Shown: positions 23,680 to 32,398, counted from the first letter of the stretch. The stretch: DNA of 34,041 nt from Porphyromonadaceae bacterium UBA7141 (GCA_002491945.1 DKWX01000034.1:53872-87912); one strand, 5' to 3'. The notes: generated from the sequence alone by a model not told the origin. Numbers and translations: made by a program.

Positions 23680-25347
23680 ATGAAAGACCCATATCCCATA
23701 TTGAATTTCATCAAAATCTACGAACGCAGCTTTATTGAGAACTGGAATCTCCCAGCCCTGACTGACTATTCATCACAAAGCACTATCTCCTATGGCGGCC
23801 TGGCTCAAAAGATAGCCATGATACACCTTTTTTTTGAAAACATAGGCATCCGCCCCGGCGACAAGGTAGCCCTATGCGGTCGCGATTCGGTGGAATGGGT
23901 GAAGATATATATGGCCGTCGTCACATATGGGGCTGTAATAGTGCCCATACTGTCTGATTTCAATCCGGTTGATGTAAGCCATATCGTCAATCACTCCGGT
24001 GCCCGACTGCTTTTCGTGAGTCCGCAGGTATGGGAACATATGCAGCCCGAACAACTCCTCAAGGCCGAAGGTGTGTTCGCCATCGACGCCCCTCGGCTGC
24101 TGATGGAACGAGGCAATGATATCTCCCGACATCTGCGTCTGCTGCGCCGCAGGTTCCGATGCCGATATCCCGAAGGATACACTTCTCATGACATCCGATA
24201 TCCCGACATCCCCAACTCTGCTCTTGCTGAAATCAATTATACTTCCGGCACCACCGGATTCTCTAAAGGCGTGATGCTCACCGGCGGCAATCTGGCCGGC
24301 AACGTCTGCTTCGGAATCGGAAGCGGGCTGCATTTCCGATCTTCGCGAGCTTTGGCATTCCTGCCGCTGGCTCACGCCTATGGGTGTGCATTCGACATGC
24401 TGACACCTCTGGCCGTAGGAAGCCATATCACGCTGCTGGGCAAGACCCCGTCGCCCCGCGTGCTGATGAAAGCAATGGCTGAGGTCCGCCCGAATCTGGT
24501 GATATGTGTGCCCCTCGTACTTGAAAAAATATATAAAAACCAGATTCTCCCGATGATTTCCAAGGGCGCCATGCGCTGGACTCTGGCTGTGCCACTGCTC
24601 GACTCGCTCGTATATTCAAAAATCCGCAAACGCCTTATCGATGCCTTCGGAGGAGAATTCGAGGAGGTAATCGTAGGCGGCGCCCCTCTCAATCGGGAGG
24701 TGGAGGAGTTCCTGCATAAAATCAAGTTCCCGTTTACCGTGGGATACGGCATGACAGAATGCGGCCCACTAATATCCTATACACCCTGGCGCGAATTCCG
24801 CCCGGGTTCATCGGGACGGACTCTCCCATCTATGGAGAGCATGGTAATGAGCGAGGACCCTGAGAATATCCCGGGTGAAATCTGTGTGCGCGGCAGCAAC
24901 GTGATGCAGGGATATTACAGGAATCCGGAGGCCTCTGAAATGGTGCTGAGCGACAATGGATGGCTAAAGACAGGAGATGTGGGCACTCGCTCGGCCGACG
25001 GCACAATCTACATACGCGGACGCTCCAAAACAATGCTACTCTCCTCTTCCGGACAGAACATATATCCCGAAGAAATCGAGGCAAAACTCAACAATATGCC
25101 TTTTGTGGCTGAATCGCTCGTGGTGATGCGCGACGGCAAACTCGTGGCGCTCGTATACCCCGACTTCGAACAGGCTGACCGCCTGGGACTCACTGCCGCC
25201 GACCTGCCGGGCGAAATGGAAAAAGCATGCGCCGACCTCAACAGGCTGGTAGCACCCTACGAACGGGTGTCGCGTATCATCCTGATGCCCACGGAATTCG
25301 AAAAGACTCCCAAACGTTCCATCAAGCGTTTCCTTTATTCCAACTGA
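23680..25347 (+). CDS. AMP-binding acyl-CoA synthetase (long-chain fatty-acid-CoA ligase-like)
   Basis: The 555-residue adenylate-forming enzyme has the P-loop motif YTSGTTGFSKG at 187-197, FLPLAHAYG, VGYGMTECGP, LKTGDVG, and the C-terminal catalytic Lys in KTPKRSIKRFLY. These order as an N-terminal AMP-binding domain and a C-terminal lid domain. It activates a carboxylic acid, probably a fatty acid, to acyl-AMP and then a thioester with CoA or a carrier protein. At 555 residues it is shorter than the roughly 600-residue FadD15-like proteins. No acyl-carrier gene is adjacent, so the exact substrate is unknown. Confidence 0.9.
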   Translation: MKDPYPILNFIKIYERSFIENWNLPALTDYSSQSTISYGGLAQKIAMIHLFFENIGIRPGDKVALCGRDSVEWVKIYMAVVTYGAVIVPILSDFNPVDVSHIVNHSGARLLFVSPQVWEHMQPEQLLKAEGVFAIDAPRLLMERGNDISRHLRLLRRRFRCRYPEGYTSHDIRYPDIPNSALAEINYTSGTTGFSKGVMLTGGNLAGNVCFGIGSGLHFRSSRALAFLPLAHAYGCAFDMLTPLAVGSHITLLGKTPSPRVLMKAMAEVRPNLVICVPLVLEKIYKNQILPMISKGAMRWTLAVPLLDSLVYSKIRKRLIDAFGGEFEEVIVGGAPLNREVEEFLHKIKFPFTVGYGMTECGPLISYTPWREFRPGSSGRTLPSMESMVMSEDPENIPGEICVRGSNVMQGYYRNPEASEMVLSDNGWLKTGDVGTRSADGTIYIRGRSKTMLLSSSGQNIYPEEIEAKLNNMPFVAESLVVMRDGKLVALVYPDFEQADRLGLTAADLPGEMEKACADLNRLVAPYERVSRIILMPTEFEKTPKRSIKRFLYSN

Positions 25348-25357
25348 CTCTTTTTTG

Positions 25358-25389
25358 TTTGCTATTCCACTATTTTTTATGTAACTTTA
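25358..25389 (+). promoter_or_regulatory. Promoter of the C69 dipeptidase gene
   Basis: TTTG (25358-25361), a 20-nt spacer and TAACTTTA (25382-25389) match the Bacteroidetes pattern with one change in the -7 box. The leader to the ATG at 25468 would be about 75 nt. Confidence 0.55.
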
Positions 25390-25467
25390 CGGCGCAATCT
25401 CACCAATTACGGAATGATTGCGCCATGGCATATCGCCACGCAATATCTAACCTCATCATATTTACCA

Positions 25468-27123
25468 ATGAACCTGTCATACGCACTGTCAGCCCTGACA
25501 CTCGCCGCAGCCGTCCTCGCCCCTATGCAGGCAGAGGCATGTACAAACCTTATTGCCGGCAAAAAGGCTTCGGCCGATGGCTCGGTAATGGTGACTTACG
25601 CCGCCGATTCGCATAATCTGTACGGTATGCTCACACATACCCCGGCAACCGACCACCCCAAGGGTGCAATGCGCAAGGTCGTGGAATGGGACACCAACAA
25701 GCCTCTGGGGGAAATTCCACAGGTGCCACATACCTACAATGTGATTGGCAACATGAACGAACATCAAGTCTGCATCGCCGAGTCCACTTGGGGTGGACAT
25801 AAGGAACTGACCGACACCACCGGAAATTCAATCATCGACTATGGGTCGCTGATGCAGATCGCTCTGGAACGTGCCAAAACCGCACGCGAGGCCATCAATG
25901 TCATGACCGACCTGGTGGATAAATTTGGCTATGCATCAAGCGGGGAATCGTTCTCTATCGCCGACAAAAATGAAGTGTGGGTAATGGAGATGATCGGCAA
26001 AGGTGCCGAAAAAGGTGCTGTCTGGATTGCCGTCAGAATCCCCGACGACGCAATCTCCGGACATGCCAACGAACCCCGTATCCGTAAGGTAAATCTTAAG
26101 GACAAGGAGAATGTGATGTATGCCAAAGACCTGATTCCTTTCGCACGCCGGCGCGGATACTTCTCCGGCAAGGATGAGGATTTCTCTTTTGCCGATGCTT
26201 TCGAGAATCATACCCCCGACACAAGACGGGGATGCGACGGACGCGTATGGACATACTTCCGCCGGTATAACCCGGAAGCCGACCAATATTTCGCCTGGAT
26301 CAACGCTGACTCCGACGTGCCTATGCCTCTATATATCATACCGGAGAAGAAAGTGGACCTCGCCGGCATGCAGGACGCGATGCGCGACCTCTTCCAAGGC
26401 ACTCCCTACGACATGACTCAGGACGTCGGGGCCGGACCGAACCATGTCCCATACCGATGGCGTCCGATGACATTTGAAGTCGACGGTAAAGAATACACCA
26501 ACGAACGCGCAATCGCCACACAGCAGACCGGATGGAGCTTCGTCAGCCAGAGCCGTGACTGGCTGCCCGACCCTGTGGGAGGAGTACTCTGGTTTGGCAC
26601 CGACGATACCAACACCACTGTCTACATGCCATTCTATTGCTCTATGACCGAAGTACCCGCCGAGCTGCAGCATGGCGATATCAACACCTTCGACATGAAC
26701 TCCAACTTCTGGATGAACAACTGGGTGGCAAATCAGGCTTACGCACGCTATGACCTGATGATTCCCGACATACGCAAGGTGCAGTCGGCGCTTGAGAATG
26801 AATTCATCTCTTCGCGCCCGGCCAGAGAGGCCGAACTGAAGGCTTTGGCCGAGGCCGGAAACATGGCGGAGCTCACTGCCGGAGTCAACGCCGAAGGAGC
26901 CGCCATCGCCAAGAAAGCCACCGACGACTACCGCAATCTCGCACAGTTCCTGCTCGTGCGCTATATGGATGGCAACATGAAGAAACTTGACGACAACGGC
27001 CGGTTCCAACGCAATGAATACGGACTTCCCCAATACCCCGAATTCCCTGGCTACGACAAGGCTTACTACGAACGCATCGTAAAAGAGACCGGCGACCATT
27101 TCCTCATAAGCCCCAGGCAATAA
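25468..27123 (+). CDS. Secreted C69-family dipeptidase (PepD-like Ntn hydrolase)
   Basis: The 551-residue protein has a clean signal peptide (MNLSYALSALTLAAAVLA, about 24 residues) ending exactly before C25 in EACTNLIAGK. In peptidase family C69 the N-terminal Cys exposed by processing is the nucleophile, so cleavage after the signal sequence would create the active enzyme. Further family landmarks are ASADGSVMV, STWGGH, ESFSIADKNEVWVMEMIG and RRYNPEADQYFAW. It probably hydrolyses dipeptides in the periplasm or outside the cell. The frame can be extended upstream to 25414, but that would bury the signal peptide, so I use the ATG at 25468. It is closed by a strong terminator. Confidence 0.92.
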   Translation: MNLSYALSALTLAAAVLAPMQAEACTNLIAGKKASADGSVMVTYAADSHNLYGMLTHTPATDHPKGAMRKVVEWDTNKPLGEIPQVPHTYNVIGNMNEHQVCIAESTWGGHKELTDTTGNSIIDYGSLMQIALERAKTAREAINVMTDLVDKFGYASSGESFSIADKNEVWVMEMIGKGAEKGAVWIAVRIPDDAISGHANEPRIRKVNLKDKENVMYAKDLIPFARRRGYFSGKDEDFSFADAFENHTPDTRRGCDGRVWTYFRRYNPEADQYFAWINADSDVPMPLYIIPEKKVDLAGMQDAMRDLFQGTPYDMTQDVGAGPNHVPYRWRPMTFEVDGKEYTNERAIATQQTGWSFVSQSRDWLPDPVGGVLWFGTDDTNTTVYMPFYCSMTEVPAELQHGDINTFDMNSNFWMNNWVANQAYARYDLMIPDIRKVQSALENEFISSRPAREAELKALAEAGNMAELTAGVNAEGAAIAKKATDDYRNLAQFLLVRYMDGNMKKLDDNGRFQRNEYGLPQYPEFPGYDKAYYERIVKETGDHFLISPRQ

Positions 27124-27150
27124 GCAAGTGCTCAAATCAGCTCCCTTGCA

Positions 27151-27195
27151 AAAAATGTCAATGCCTCCCCGGAGCGGGGAGGCATTGACATTTTT
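27151..27195. terminator. Strong bidirectional intrinsic terminator
   Basis: A perfect 20-bp stem (27151-27170 with 27176-27195) over a GGAGC loop has an A-run on the left arm and TTTTT on the right arm, the layout of a two-way intrinsic terminator. It lies 27 nt after the dipeptidase stop. Between it and the greA promoter (27196-27356) I see nothing that codes. Confidence 0.9.
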
Positions 27196-27356
27196 GCGAA
27201 GGCGGATGACGCCCCCATGCAGGGGCAACGTCGGCAGTGCCATAGGATGTGAAGACAAATCGCCTCCTCCGGACCATCGACAGCAGCAATCAGCATCCCA
27301 TCAGTCGCATCATCACCGTCAGAACGCGCGCATTTCACGTTTTTTCACGTTGCGGA

Positions 27357-27388
27357 TTTGCAGGCATCCGGTTTATTTAGTAATTTTG
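27357..27388 (+). promoter_or_regulatory. greA: Consensus promoter of greA
   Basis: TTTG (27357-27360), a 20-nt spacer and TAATTTTG (27381-27388) match every conserved position. Transcription would start near 27394 and leave a leader of about 125 nt. Confidence 0.7.
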
Positions 27389-27449
27389 CAGAAGTAAACG
27401 GCTGATCACACGCCCATGACGTGGCTCGATTGGCCATTGACAGTATATA

Positions 27450-27493
27450 CAAGGCACCACCGCTGCTCGGAGGGCGCCTTGAATTTTTTATCT
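27450..27493 (+). terminator. Putative leader terminator/attenuator upstream of greA
   Basis: CAAGGC (27450-27455) pairs with GCCTTG (27476-27481), with a further CC/GG pair after one mismatch. AATTTTTTATCTT follows directly. The hairpin lies inside the predicted greA leader, ending about 30 nt before the ATG, so it would stop part of the transcripts before the gene. Confidence 0.5.
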
Positions 27494-27520
27494 TAAACCG
27501 ATTAATTAAAATTTCAAACC

Positions 27521-27982
27521 ATGGCATATCTCACAAAAGAAGGTTACGATAAGAAGATGCAGGAACTCGCCGAACTCGAGGCCCAGCGTCCCGCCATCAA
27601 AGCTGCCATCGCCGAGGCCCGCGATAAAGGCGACCTCTCCGAAAACGCCGAATACGACGCCGCAAAAGAGGCACAGGGAATGCTGGAGATGAAAATCGCA
27701 AAGCTCAAAGAGCTCGTGGCCAACGCCCGCATCATCGATGACTCTCAGCTAAACACCGAAGAGGTGCAGCTACTCAATAAGGTGACTATCAAGAATGTGG
27801 CCAACGGAATGACCGTAACTTACACAATCGTCACCGAGAACGAAGCTAATTTCCGTGAGAACAAGCTCGCATCCACCACTCCAATCGCAGCCGCTCTGAT
27901 CGGACACAGAGTCGGTGACCTGGTGAAATGCAAAGTGCCCGCCGGCGAAATGACTTTCGAAATCGTCAAAATCGAAATCTGA
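27521..27982 (+). CDS. greA: Transcription elongation factor GreA
   Basis: The 153-residue protein has the GreA layout: an N-terminal antiparallel coiled coil (about 1-75) with the acidic tip RDKGDLSENAEYDAAKE at 34-50, including D38, E41 and E44, and a C-terminal FKBP-like domain ending VPAGEMTFEIVKI. It binds in the RNA polymerase secondary channel and stimulates cleavage of backtracked RNA. Length is slightly under the E. coli protein (158). It has a consensus promoter, a leader hairpin with a T-run, and a HIT gene 16 nt downstream that is probably cotranscribed. Confidence 0.96.
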   Translation: MAYLTKEGYDKKMQELAELEAQRPAIKAAIAEARDKGDLSENAEYDAAKEAQGMLEMKIAKLKELVANARIIDDSQLNTEEVQLLNKVTIKNVANGMTVTYTIVTENEANFRENKLASTTPIAAALIGHRVGDLVKCKVPAGEMTFEIVKIEI

Positions 27983-27998
27983 TCATTCTTTATCTCCC

Positions 27999-28388
27999 AT
28001 GACAATATTCTCAAGAATAATCAACGGCGAAATCTCGTGCTACAAGATTGCCGAAGATGAACGCTTCTTCGCGTTCCTCGACATCAATCCCGTGCAGCCC
28101 GGGCATACGCTTGTCATCCCACGTCAGGAGACCGACTATATTTTCGACCTCTCCGACGAAATGATCGGCGAGATGATGAAATTCGCCAAACGTGTGGCCC
28201 AGGCCATCAGACTTACAATCCCCTGCAAGAAGGTGGCTATGGCTGTGCTCGGACTGGAAGTGCCGCACGCCCACATCCACCTGATTCCAATCTCATCCGA
28301 AGGCGACATGGACTTCCGCAATAAAAAGGATCTCAAGCCCGAAGAGATGAAAAAAATAGCCCTCGGTATTGCCGCTAATTTCAGATAA
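27999..28388 (+). CDS. HIT-family nucleotide hydrolase/transferase
   Basis: The 129-residue protein has the histidine triad H90-A-H92-I-H94 in VPHAHIHLIPI and the usual N-terminal opening TIFSRIINGEISCYKIAEDE. HIT proteins of the HINT type hydrolyse nucleoside phosphoramidates or acyl-adenylates. Position 16 nt after greA and followed by an intrinsic terminator points to a two-gene operon. The physiological substrate is unknown. Confidence 0.93.
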   Translation: MTIFSRIINGEISCYKIAEDERFFAFLDINPVQPGHTLVIPRQETDYIFDLSDEMIGEMMKFAKRVAQAIRLTIPCKKVAMAVLGLEVPHAHIHLIPISSEGDMDFRNKKDLKPEEMKKIALGIAANFR

Positions 28389-28473
28389 ACACGGAGGCGG
28401 CTTTTCATCAGAACTATCCATTCCGATTTACCCGGAATCCTGTCCGCCCCCCCCGACAACTATCACTCAATAT

Positions 28474-28519
28474 AAAAGCGCAGTCATCTACGTCACTACG
28501 GATTGACTGCGCTTTTTTT
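28474..28519 (+). terminator. Intrinsic terminator of the greA-HIT operon
   Basis: A perfect 13-bp stem (28474-28486 with 28504-28516, core AGCGCAGTCA) over a 17-nt loop is followed by a T-run to 28519. The A-run on the left arm would also allow minus-strand termination. Confidence 0.85.
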
Positions 28520-28562
28520 CATGATTTTGGATTCCTTACGGTGTGATTTCAACTTTTTTTGC

Positions 28563-28570
28563 TAATTTTG
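28563..28570 (+). promoter_or_regulatory. -7 element of the sufE-transporter operon
   Basis: TAATTTTG matches the -7 consensus, 62 nt before the sufE ATG. No convincing -33 box is seen at the usual spacing. Confidence 0.45.
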
Positions 28571-28632
28571 CGCTTGTCTAACGGCTATTTACTCCCTCCC
28601 CGGAGTTGAACGCCCCTAAAATATCATATTGT

Positions 28633-29064
28633 ATGACCATTAATCAGACTCAGGATGAAATCGTGGAGGAATTCAGCGAACTTACAGACTGGATGGACCG
28701 CTACGCATACATAATCGATCTGGGCAATACGCTGCCCGAATATCCTGAAGCGGAAAAAACACCGCAAAACCTCATCGAAGGTTGCCAGAGCCGTGTATGG
28801 ATCAACGCATCCCGCACCCCGGAAGGACACATACATTTCCAGGCCGACTCTGACGCCATGATTGTGAAAGGAATCGTCACTCTGCTGCTGAAAGTGCTCG
28901 ACGACCACACGCCAGATGAGATTTTAAACGCCGACCTCTATTTCATAGATAAAATCGGACTGAGCACACACCTTTCTCCAACCCGCTCCAACGGCCTGCT
29001 CGCCATGGTGAAACAGATTAAAAACTACGCCCGCGCATTCAAGCTCCTTGAAAGCGCCGGATAG
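28633..29064 (+). CDS. sufE: SufE-type cysteine desulfurase activator
   Basis: The 143-residue protein has the SufE persulfide-accepting Cys in EGCQSRVWI, at C51, the same position as in E. coli SufE. Other family landmarks are LPEYPEAEKTPQNLIEGC and the C-terminal ARAFKLLE. SufE takes sulfur from SufS and passes it to the SufBCD scaffold for Fe-S cluster assembly. I use the ATG at 28633; a TTG at 28606 is in frame but adds an unrelated N-terminus. No other suf genes are in the window. A peptide transporter gene follows at 37 nt, probably cotranscribed. Confidence 0.94.
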   Translation: MTINQTQDEIVEEFSELTDWMDRYAYIIDLGNTLPEYPEAEKTPQNLIEGCQSRVWINASRTPEGHIHFQADSDAMIVKGIVTLLLKVLDDHTPDEILNADLYFIDKIGLSTHLSPTRSNGLLAMVKQIKNYARAFKLLESAG

Positions 29065-29101
29065 CAACAGGATAGCAGACTAACCTAAATCAATACACCT
29101 T

Positions 29102-30661
29102 ATGTTCAAAAACCAACCAAAGGGTCTTATACCCGCAGCCCTGAGCAACATGGGCGAGCGATTCGGCTATTACATCATGAATGCCGTGCTCGTGCTCTTC
29201 CTTTGCTCTAAATTCGGACTCAAAGAGGAGACAAGCACCCTCATTTATTCTTTCTTCTATGCCGGAATCTACGTGCTGAGTCTCGTGGGCGGATTGATTG
29301 CCGACCGCACGCAGAACTATAAAGGCACCATCATCACCGGTCTGGCGGTCATGACACTGGGCTACGTCGTGCTGGCAATACCAATCTTTGCATCAGCCGA
29401 AAATACATCCTGGCTCCTCACGCTGACCTGCGCCGCGCTTTTCCTTATAGCATTCGGCAACGGCCTCTTCAAAGGCAACCTGCAGGCCATCGTAGGTCAA
29501 CTCTATGATGATCCCCGTTATGCGTCTCAGCGTGACTCAGGGTTCCAGATTTTCTATGTGTTCATCAACATCGGAGGGCTCATCGCTCCTTTCGTAGCGC
29601 CGATGCTCCGCTCCTGGTGGCTCGGCGCACACGACCTGGCCTACAACGCCGACCTGCCGGCTCTCTGCCACCAGTACCTCAGTGTGACCGACAATATGAA
29701 CCTGGAGAATCTCAACAATCTCTACGCCCTCGCCACACAGGTAGGTCACTCGCTTACCGATATGTCGACCGCCTCTGAAATACAGGCATTCTGCTCCGAA
29801 TATCTCAAGATATTCAACGAAGGCATCCACTATTCATTCATCGCCTCTGTGGCCGCAATGCTGATCTCTCTCTGCATCTTCCTCGTCACAAAGCGCGGTC
29901 TCCCCTCGCCGGCAAAGAAGGAAGCCTCCGAGACTGTCAGAATCTCTGCTGAAGAACGTCAGGCAATGGCCAAGGAAATCAAACAGCGCATGGGCGCTCT
30001 CTTCGCTGTGCTCGGCATCGCCATCTTCTTCTGGTTCTCTTTCCATCAGAACGGCACTTCGCTCTCCCTCTTCGCACGCGACTTCGTGAAGACAGACTCT
30101 ATCGCTCCCGAAATCTGGCAGGCTCTCAATCCCTGCTTCGTGATTCTGCTCACTCCGGTCATTATGTGGTACTTCGCTGCACTTGCACGCCGCGGCAAGG
30201 TTATCTCTACCCCACGTAAGATTGCCATCGGCATGGGGCTGGCCGCAGTAGCCTACATCTTCCTTACCATCGTCTGCGCATTCTACAATTATCCCTCGGG
30301 CGAAATGTTCCGCAACACTGCCGTGGCTGTGCGCGAAGGTATGAAGACGGGTCCATGGGTGCTGATACTCCTCTATTTCTTCCTTACGGTAGCAGAGCTG
30401 TTTATCTCGCCGCTCGGCCTGTCGTTTGTCTCGAAGGTGGCTCCTCGCCATCTGCAGGGCCTCTGTCAGGGTCTCTGGCTCGGCGCGACTGCGGTAGGCA
30501 ACCTCCTGCTTTGGATCGGCCCGCTCATCTACAATGCGTGTCCCATCTGGCAGGCATGGGTCATCTTCGCCGGTGTATGCTTTATCTCTATGGGTGCCAT
30601 GCTCGCTATGGTGAAATGGCTCGAACGCGTCACCGAAGAAAAACCAGCCCTCAAAAAATAA
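29102..30661 (+). CDS. Proton-dependent oligopeptide transporter (POT/PTR2, MFS fold)
   Basis: The 519-residue membrane protein has about 12-14 hydrophobic segments and the POT N-terminal signature NMGERFGYY at 16-24. It also shows GGLIADRTQNYKG after TM2 and FQIFYVFINIGGLIAPFVAP. An insert with short helices (about 180-235) lies between the halves. Such carriers import di- and tripeptides with protons across the inner membrane. The first Glu of the usual ExxERF motif is Asn here, as I recall from a Bacteroidetes subgroup. Together with the secreted C69 dipeptidase upstream it suggests peptide use as a nutrient, which is inference. Confidence 0.92.
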   Translation: MFKNQPKGLIPAALSNMGERFGYYIMNAVLVLFLCSKFGLKEETSTLIYSFFYAGIYVLSLVGGLIADRTQNYKGTIITGLAVMTLGYVVLAIPIFASAENTSWLLTLTCAALFLIAFGNGLFKGNLQAIVGQLYDDPRYASQRDSGFQIFYVFINIGGLIAPFVAPMLRSWWLGAHDLAYNADLPALCHQYLSVTDNMNLENLNNLYALATQVGHSLTDMSTASEIQAFCSEYLKIFNEGIHYSFIASVAAMLISLCIFLVTKRGLPSPAKKEASETVRISAEERQAMAKEIKQRMGALFAVLGIAIFFWFSFHQNGTSLSLFARDFVKTDSIAPEIWQALNPCFVILLTPVIMWYFAALARRGKVISTPRKIAIGMGLAAVAYIFLTIVCAFYNYPSGEMFRNTAVAVREGMKTGPWVLILLYFFLTVAELFISPLGLSFVSKVAPRHLQGLCQGLWLGATAVGNLLLWIGPLIYNACPIWQAWVIFAGVCFISMGAMLAMVKWLERVTEEKPALKK

Positions 30662-30712
30662 GATATCTGCAACTTAACTAATCTGAAACGCAGAATAATC
30701 TCACTACCACAC

Positions 30713-30742
30713 GTCCCCCGCTGATTCAACCCGGCGGGGGAC
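30713..30742. terminator. Hairpin after the peptide transporter
   Basis: GTCCCCCGC (30713-30721) pairs with GCGGGGGAC (30734-30742) over a 12-nt loop. No T-run follows. It is 51 nt after the stop codon. Confidence 0.5.
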
Positions 30743-30770
30743 AACTACAATATCATCATCCATAACCTAA

Positions 30771-30820
30771 GTAAGTGTGCAAATTCAACCGATAGGTAAG
30801 TGTTCAAATTTGACCTATAG
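30771..30820. repeat. Two adjacent 25-bp direct repeats, possibly a relic IS end
   Basis: Copies at 30771-30795 and 30796-30820 are identical at 21 of 25 positions and abut without a spacer; each begins GTAAGTGT and ends ATAG. Repeated short motifs at an element's tip are known in IS21-family ends, which is why I suggest a relic. No transposase gene is intact nearby. Confidence 0.5.
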
Positions 30821-31145
30821 TAATTGAACGGAAATCTTTTATACAATCTGCGGCATTTTTCTTTGCCGCTTTCGGCTTGTCGCTGAGTCGGATACGTTTA
30901 TATTCTCCTTCTCTCCGCTCCGGAATCGACTAACAACCAAGCCCGCATATTGTATAAATTAAATTCAGGTGCTCTCCTAAGCTATTTTAAATTAGTTTAG
31001 AAACGTTAAAGTATCTCGGAAAACTTGTATAGCCCAATTGTTTAACTCTTGTGAGTATAGGGATACTGCAATCACAGCAGCCCGACACTCGAATACATGT
31101 TAACTCTCATAAGCTGAAAATTACCCATCACAATATCATCTGTTT
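30821..31145. other. Intergenic stretch with no convincing gene
   Basis: It holds a small hairpin GCGGCA/TGCCGC (about 30852-30871) and a short Lys-rich minus-strand frame (30804-30929, 41 codons, ending IKDFRSITIGQI) that starts after a stop and may be a gene tail left from the putative IS. The last 150 nt are AT-rich and presumably carry the promoter of the lipoprotein gene, but I find no consensus match. Confidence 0.4.
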
Positions 31146-31751
31146 ATGAAAACCCAACATACTTCAGTCCTCTACCAGGCATCCGCACGATGCGCCATTA
31201 TCGTATTCATCGCACTCTCCGTCGGAGGCATACTCTTCCAGGCATGTTCCGGCTCAGAACACAAAAATACAGATACGGCTGACGAAGTAATGGAGATGCC
31301 CCATGCCGACAATGACATTGCCATGACTCTGCGGTCGATAATGGACGCAATGAATGTCAATCAGCCTCTTGACTCGTCAGAATACAATTTCCAGGGAATC
31401 CTGACCGACGGGCAGGGTATGCCGCTTTATACCGACATACAGGGCGCTCCGGGACAATGGTGCGTTGAAGTGCTCTCTCCCACAAAAGCCCGCATCAAAA
31501 ACCTGTATCTCGGAGATCTTATCCCTGAGGAACTTACGCAATATCTGCTCCAGAGCCTTGATATCCCCGACTCGCTGATGGTCAAAGAAGGATCGCCCCT
31601 GAATATGCCCGATGCCGAAATAGCAATCTATGACTTCGGCTCCGGACAGCTCATATTGGAGACTCTCACAGCCAAGACCGAAGACGGGCACTCCGGCCCG
31701 CTGCTCAATATTCTTCTTCTGAAGAAACATGACACCTCTATCCCTGAATGA
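31146..31751 (+). CDS. Putative lipoprotein of unknown function
   Basis: The 201-residue protein has an N-terminal hydrophobic segment, CAIIVFIALSVGGILFQAC, with a lipobox-like FQAC giving a lipidated Cys34, then an acidic, flexible stretch (SGSEHKNTDTADE). The mature part contains helices and short strands, with LYTDIQGAPGQWCVEVL and IAIYDFGSGQLILETL. I recognise no family. It is probably anchored in the outer or inner membrane facing the periplasm. It stands alone between two non-coding gaps. Confidence 0.75.
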   Translation: MKTQHTSVLYQASARCAIIVFIALSVGGILFQACSGSEHKNTDTADEVMEMPHADNDIAMTLRSIMDAMNVNQPLDSSEYNFQGILTDGQGMPLYTDIQGAPGQWCVEVLSPTKARIKNLYLGDLIPEELTQYLLQSLDIPDSLMVKEGSPLNMPDAEIAIYDFGSGQLILETLTAKTEDGHSGPLLNILLLKKHDTSIPE

Positions 31752-31978
31752 AATGCACATAGAGTCATGCCGGGTCGGAATAATCAGCCCCGCACCGCCC
31801 CGATTCCCACTCCATGCGTATATACACCGACTGCCGCAGAGATGGGGGGAGAGACGATGCAGAATGCCGGATTACATGTTGTAAAGCATATCTATGCTCA
31901 AACAGGCAAGGGTCAGTATGTTAAATATAGCCACATGAAACTAATCCGATAGAAAAACGCAACAAATCGCGCCCAATT
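31752..31978. other. Intergenic stretch with nothing recognisable
   Basis: No open frame of credible length, hairpin with a T-run, tRNA-like fold or repeat was found here. The next promoter starts at 31979. Confidence 0.4.
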
Positions 31979-32010
31979 CTTGCAGATTCCAAATAAATGT
32001 GTTATCTTCG
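31979..32010 (+). promoter_or_regulatory. Promoter of the DUF3467-like gene
   Basis: CTTG (31979-31982), a 20-nt spacer and TATCTTCG (32003-32010) fit the Bacteroidetes pattern with one mismatch in each box. The leader would be about 63 nt. Confidence 0.5.
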
Positions 32011-32078
32011 CATTACAAACCCTCCGGTGCCCCATGCGTGAGGCTTCGGTTCCTTTACAATTTAACAAAAAAGCAAAA

Positions 32079-32381
32079 ATGGCAAACGCTAACGAAAACA
32101 ACAACAAGAACCAGCTGCAGATTCAGCTGCGTCCCGAACTTGCCGATGGCAAATACAGCAACCTCGCAATGATCGGTCACGGCCCCAACGAGTTCCTCAT
32201 TGACTTCATCTTCGCTGCACCCGGAATGCCCCAGGCTCCCGTAGTAAGCCGCGTAGTGATGAGCCCCGAGAACGCCAAGCAGCTCATGTTCGCCCTCACT
32301 GATAATGTGCAGAAATACGAGGCACAGTTTGGCGAAATCAAGCCCCGCAATGCCAAAAACAACGCGGCTGCCAATAACTGA
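32079..32381 (+). CDS. DUF3467-like small protein
   Basis: The 100-residue protein opens MANANENNNKNQLQIQLRPE and continues with ADGKYSNLAMIGHGPNEFLIDF, AAPGMPQAPVVSRVVMSPENAKQL and a C-terminal amphipathic helix (ALTDNVQKYEAQFGEI). This is the pattern I associate with DUF3467, a small conserved family of unknown role. The frame extends upstream to 31980, but the predicted promoter lies inside that extension, so the ATG at 32079 is the likely start. It appears monocistronic. Confidence 0.85.
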   Translation: MANANENNNKNQLQIQLRPELADGKYSNLAMIGHGPNEFLIDFIFAAPGMPQAPVVSRVVMSPENAKQLMFALTDNVQKYEAQFGEIKPRNAKNNAAANN

Positions 32382-32398
32382 TCACCTCTGACCATCTT

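Noticed and set aside
27132..27338. Minus-strand 68-codon frame over the terminator after the dipeptidase gene
   Set aside because: It runs through the perfect 20-bp terminator stem and has no family likeness.
30804..30929. Lys-rich minus-strand frame as an independent gene
   Set aside because: It begins right after a stop codon with no start and is only 41 codons; kept only as part of the possible IS remnant.
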